Positions 53,576-56,187 of a DNA stretch of 56,187 nt are shown piece by piece (the first letter of the stretch is position 1; the number at the start of each line of letters is the position of its first letter). The notes beneath the pieces were generated by a model. That model saw only the letters and a program-made list of their open reading frames with translations, made no database searches and was not told where the DNA came from. Source of the DNA: Oceanospirillaceae bacterium (GTDB lineage: Bacteria; Pseudomonadota; Gammaproteobacteria; Pseudomonadales; Balneatricaceae); assembly GCA_024640955.1 (NCBI GenBank), contig JAHEDZ010000009.1, forward strand, positions 20,531-76,717. Direction: 5' to 3'. The position numbers and the translations under genes were made by a program.

Positions 53576-54469
53576 TCACTCGATGCTTGGCTTTGAATAT
53601 ATCTCTTCAAAAAAATTGACCATTGTAGGCACGTCAGACTGACCATACCCGCGGGTGGCAGCAAGATTCAGGGCCTGTTTTGTAGAAGATCCTATAAACG
53701 TTGGAGCCTTAAGAGCATCCGTCATTTGAGTGTAATAGCCCAGATCTTTTGCAGCGTTAGATATTGAAAACGCAAGTTTTGTTGGATCACCGTCAATAGC
53801 GTTAGCCTTAACGAGATCCATCATTGCGCTGTGTAGTGGTCCACTGGACATGATGCTGTAGAGATCTTCCCTTTTAACGCCCGCTTTGTCTGCAACAGCA
53901 AAAGCTTCTGACATCGCGGTAGCTAGCGTCATGCCAAAGAAGTTATTGATGAGTTTCGCGGTATGCCCACAGCCCGATGCGCCTAAGTAGTAAATATTTT
54001 CGCCAATATCCGATAACACCGGATGAACCTTATCAAATGCTGACTTGTCACCCGCCGCCATAATGTTCAGCAACCCTTCTTTAGCATGCGCAGGTGTGCG
54101 ACCTAAAGGAGCATCCAGATACGAACCACCGGCGGTGGCAACTAACTGTGCTAGTTGTTCAGTCGACTCCGGCTGAGAGGTTCCAAGGTCAATCACAACA
54201 CTTTCGGGGTGTATCCCAGAGATCACTCCATCTCCGCCCAGCATAATTGATTCAACTGATGCAGAGTTATCAACGCAAAGAAAGACTATATCGCTCTGCC
54301 GAGCAATTTCGGCGTAGCTGTTACCTTCAGACGCGCCTCTACCGACCGCTAGATTGATCGGGGTTCGGTTACGCCTACCCATTACCGTTACCGGATACTC
54401 CAAATCGAGCAGACGACCCACAATTGCTGAGCCCATCAAACCTAGCCCAATAAAACCGATTTTCTGCAT
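53576..54469 (-). CDS. 3-hydroxyisobutyrate dehydrogenase-family NAD(P)-dependent oxidoreductase
   Basis: 297 residues of the HIBADH/tartronate semialdehyde reductase family. The N-terminal dinucleotide loop is GFIGLGLMGSAI (about 4-15), the substrate loop is APLGRTPAHAKEG (in place of APVSGG) and the catalytic Lys lies in HTAKLINNF. These enzymes reduce or oxidise a 2- or 3-hydroxyacid or semialdehyde. The DAPLGRTP form marks a subgroup separate from GarR/GlxR. An IclR regulator gene diverges from it. Confidence 0.88.
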   Translation of the reverse strand: MQKIGFIGLGLMGSAIVGRLLDLEYPVTVMGRRNRTPINLAVGRGASEGNSYAEIARQSDIVFLCVDNSASVESIMLGGDGVISGIHPESVVIDLGTSQPESTEQLAQLVATAGGSYLDAPLGRTPAHAKEGLLNIMAAGDKSAFDKVHPVLSDIGENIYYLGASGCGHTAKLINNFFGMTLATAMSEAFAVADKAGVKREDLYSIMSSGPLHSAMMDLVKANAIDGDPTKLAFSISNAAKDLGYYTQMTDALKAPTFIGSSTKQALNLAATRGYGQSDVPTMVNFFEEIYSKPSIE

Positions 54470-54520
54470 ATTCGTCTCCTACCTAATTGGCGAATGAGTA
54501 TTTTGTAGATAGACTCAAAC

Positions 54521-54546
54521 GTTTCATATATAGAAATATGGTTTCT
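54521..54546. promoter_or_regulatory. Candidate IclR-type operator (overlapping TTTC/GAAA repeats)
   Basis: The 207-bp divergent region holds GTTTC at 54521 and 54541 as direct repeats with GAAA between them, so that TTTC-N7-GAAA and AGAAA-N5-TTTCT palindromes overlap. IclR-family regulators such as KdgR bind GAAA/TTTC-rich palindromes, so this is a plausible site, but the fit is loose. Confidence 0.35.
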
Positions 54547-54676
54547 GTATTTAGTACTTCACGGTAATTATCTAATTCAGATCTGTCAATAATTAGCCGA
54601 CGCTGGACCTGTAGAGATTTGATAAGCTTAATTGATCACCCAAAGTAGACGACAGCAGTAAACGGATGAGTGAAAA

Positions 54677-55444
54677 TTGAAATCAAGTACTATTGGAAAA
54701 GCGATCTCAGTCATTGAGTGCCTCCGTGTCGCCAATCAACCTTTGAGCCTCAAGGAACTCGCCGACCTAACTGACCTGAACAAATCATCTCTGCATCACC
54801 ACTTGAAGACGCTCACAAAGCTAGGTTATTTGCAGCAAGACATCGGGACTCGTAAGTACGACATCGGCTTAAATCTAGTTCGTGCCGGGCAAGCATATCT
54901 GCAGCGGCTTGACGTTCGGGAGCGCGGGCATCTTTTTCTTGAACAATTGAGTAATCAACTCAATCAGACCGTGCACATGTTAGTTCTTGATAGAAACGAG
55001 ATCGTCTATGTGGATAAGGTCGATGTTAATCATCATCCTGGAGCGCTAAAGTGTTCATCCTTCATTGGACTACGCACAGACCTGTATTCAACCGCATCCG
55101 GAAAAGTATTACTGGCTTTTCTCGAACGGGGCGCCCAACAGGAAATAATGGCGAATCTAGAGTTACTTAAACTCACGGATTACACGATCACTGACAAAAG
55201 TTCCCTGGCGCAAGAACTTGAACTTACAAAGGCTAGGGGATACGGGCTGGATTTACAGGAACATACCCTTGGACTGCAATGCATCGCCGTACCAATATTA
55301 AATGCAAACTCCCAATGTATAGCTGCCATCAGCGTATCCTGTCCCACAGCAGTAGTTAGCCCCGATGAGCTGGTGACATCTGTTGTTGACGTATTGAGTG
55401 ATACTGGCCAAAAAATCTCAAAGACAATGGGGTACATTAAATAG
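54677..55444 (+). CDS. IclR family transcriptional regulator
   Basis: 255 residues. A winged helix-turn-helix (about 5-60, with LSLKELADLTDLNKSSLHHHLKTL-type helices) is followed by a GAF-like effector domain (about 75-250). The first possible start in frame is TTG 54677, since a stop lies just upstream, and the DNA-binding domain needs it. It is divergent from the HIBADH-type reductase and GlcG/HbpS-like genes and probably controls them. The effector is unknown. Confidence 0.88.
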   Translation: MKSSTIGKAISVIECLRVANQPLSLKELADLTDLNKSSLHHHLKTLTKLGYLQQDIGTRKYDIGLNLVRAGQAYLQRLDVRERGHLFLEQLSNQLNQTVHMLVLDRNEIVYVDKVDVNHHPGALKCSSFIGLRTDLYSTASGKVLLAFLERGAQQEIMANLELLKLTDYTITDKSSLAQELELTKARGYGLDLQEHTLGLQCIAVPILNANSQCIAAISVSCPTAVVSPDELVTSVVDVLSDTGQKISKTMGYIK

Positions 55445-55720
55445 TTATCAAGCTGGTTGAGCCTTTGTGAACGCCGCCGGTTTTACACTCAGCAAAATGT
55501 CTCTAACGGGTCGACTACTGCCGATCAATCTCCGCTTCGCTCGGCGGCACAAAGCAAACATCAGGTCCAACCTACATCCGTCAATTAAATGAGTAACGAT
55601 TCAGTGTTTGCGGTCATGATCACAAAAAACAGTCGCGAAAATGTGATATGTCGTGCAAAGTACTTCAAAGTCGTAATTGCTCTACGAATAAAGATAATAT
55701 GAGCAAAAAGTAGGAAACAG

Positions 55721-56187
55721 ATGCAGTCGAGAAGTTCAACAGGCGATTCAGCCTTCAGCGATACCGTAGCGGCCCAATACCTAAGAGCGCTACCGGTAAC
55801 ACGCGTCCTTCTGGCAAGTCTTAGTATCTTTTTGTGGCTCATCCTGATTAGCCAGGCGTTGAATTTTACAGCGCTACAAACAGCTAACTGGATGCCAGTG
55901 TTAGCTGCTGCTATTATAGCTTCAGGCACAGCTCTGTTGCTCTATTGGCTGGATGACAGCCAAGTTAACCAACGCTACCTACAGATCGGTCTACTCATTC
56001 CTTTGCTGTATACCTGGACCCTCATTCAAAACGGCTACCTTCCCGTTACTTTTGCCCCAATTGCTGTAGTACTAACACAATGCTTGTATCGCGCTCGAGG
56101 CAGTAAACTGCTGCCCTATCTTATGTGGTTGGCCTGGTGTTTGGCGCTCTATCTAAGCCCAGTACAGGAGGGGCAAGCCTTTACGCT
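55721..56187 (+). CDS. Membrane protein, N-terminal part (cut by window edge)
   Basis: The frame opens at ATG 55721, with AGGA 5 bp upstream, and runs off the window, giving 155 residues. A polar N-terminus of about 25 residues precedes hydrophobic segments at about 26-45, 55-73, 90-105, 110-125 and 135-150. This multi-span N-terminus without a recognisable catalytic domain could belong to a sensor kinase, a diguanylate cyclase or a transporter; the continuation will decide. Confidence 0.7.
   Translation, partial: MQSRSSTGDSAFSDTVAAQYLRALPVTRVLLASLSIFLWLILISQALNFTALQTANWMPVLAAAIIASGTALLLYWLDDSQVNQRYLQIGLLIPLLYTWTLIQNGYLPVTFAPIAVVLTQCLYRARGSKLLPYLMWLAWCLALYLSPVQEGQAFT

Noticed and set aside
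55585-55929. 114-codon minus-strand frame near the right edge
   Set aside because: It overlaps the start of the plus-strand membrane-protein frame, which has a ribosome binding site and convincing hydrophobic segments.

Overview
The window reads as chromosomal DNA of a marine-type gammaproteobacterium, probably in or near the Oceanospirillales. The reasons are the dnaX-ybaB-recR-rnd-ycgL-ycgN block with a 4.5S RNA gene upstream, a six-domain ribosomal protein S1, Prc, ApeB, Tpx, a DUF2058 (YaiL-type) gene and an E. coli-type dnaX frameshift signal. The taxonomic placement is an inference from gene content only. There are no tRNAs, rRNAs, CRISPR arrays, insertion sequences or prophage genes that I can see.

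Region 1 (1-18.4 kb) is a sugar-acid catabolic region built from three divergent modules. Module A is SDR + RraA-type aldolase facing an IlvD/Edd-type aldonate dehydratase + two SDRs. Module B is gluconokinase facing an enolase-superfamily dehydratase + gluconate 5-dehydrogenase-like SDR + 2-hydroxyacid dehydrogenase. Module C is uronate dehydrogenase facing KdgD + galactarolactone cycloisomerase-like enzyme + 2,5-dioxovalerate dehydrogenase, which together form a nearly complete oxidative hexuronate pathway to 2-oxoglutarate. Each of the three divergent promoter regions carries a TGGTATACCA-type palindrome like the UxuR/ExuR operator, so the modules probably form one regulon. The regulator itself is not in the window. 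Between them lie cspA, a core-MetE-type methyltransferase, a METTL25-like methyltransferase and a degenerate receiver-like protein.

Region 2 (18.4-31.8 kb) holds transporters (TauE/SafE, AEC, MFS), a glycerate kinase, a phosphohexomutase, and the glycolate oxidase operon glcG-glcD-glcE-glcF with its divergent GntR/FadR-type regulator. Two TGGT-N3-ACCA sites lie in the regulator/operon intergenic region. A HAD phosphatase and a thiolase follow.

Region 3 (31.9-42.3 kb) is mostly housekeeping: a membrane PAS-GGDEF diguanylate cyclase, Tpx, an aldo/keto reductase with a striking 13-bp inverted repeat over its ribosome binding site, PaaI-type thioesterase, ApeB, an FKBP lipoprotein, Prc and RpsA. 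rpsA here lacks its usual cmk and ihfB neighbours.

Region 4 (42.3-46 kb) is a small divergent catabolic cluster: PaaK-like CoA ligase and a VOC enzyme facing a citryl-CoA lyase-like protein and an alpha/beta hydrolase. Its substrate is unknown, and it is the best candidate for an undescribed pathway.

Region 5 (46-56.2 kb) is the recombination/replication block, where dnaX carries a complete programmed -1 frameshift signal, followed by ffs, LysE, DUF2058, a thioredoxin, a divergent GlcG/HbpS-like protein with a HIBADH-type reductase and an IclR regulator, and the start of a membrane protein cut by the window edge.

At least four paired palindromic (REPIN-like) elements, of up to three sequence families, sit between genes at 12.7, 13.3, 23.0 and 24.4 kb.
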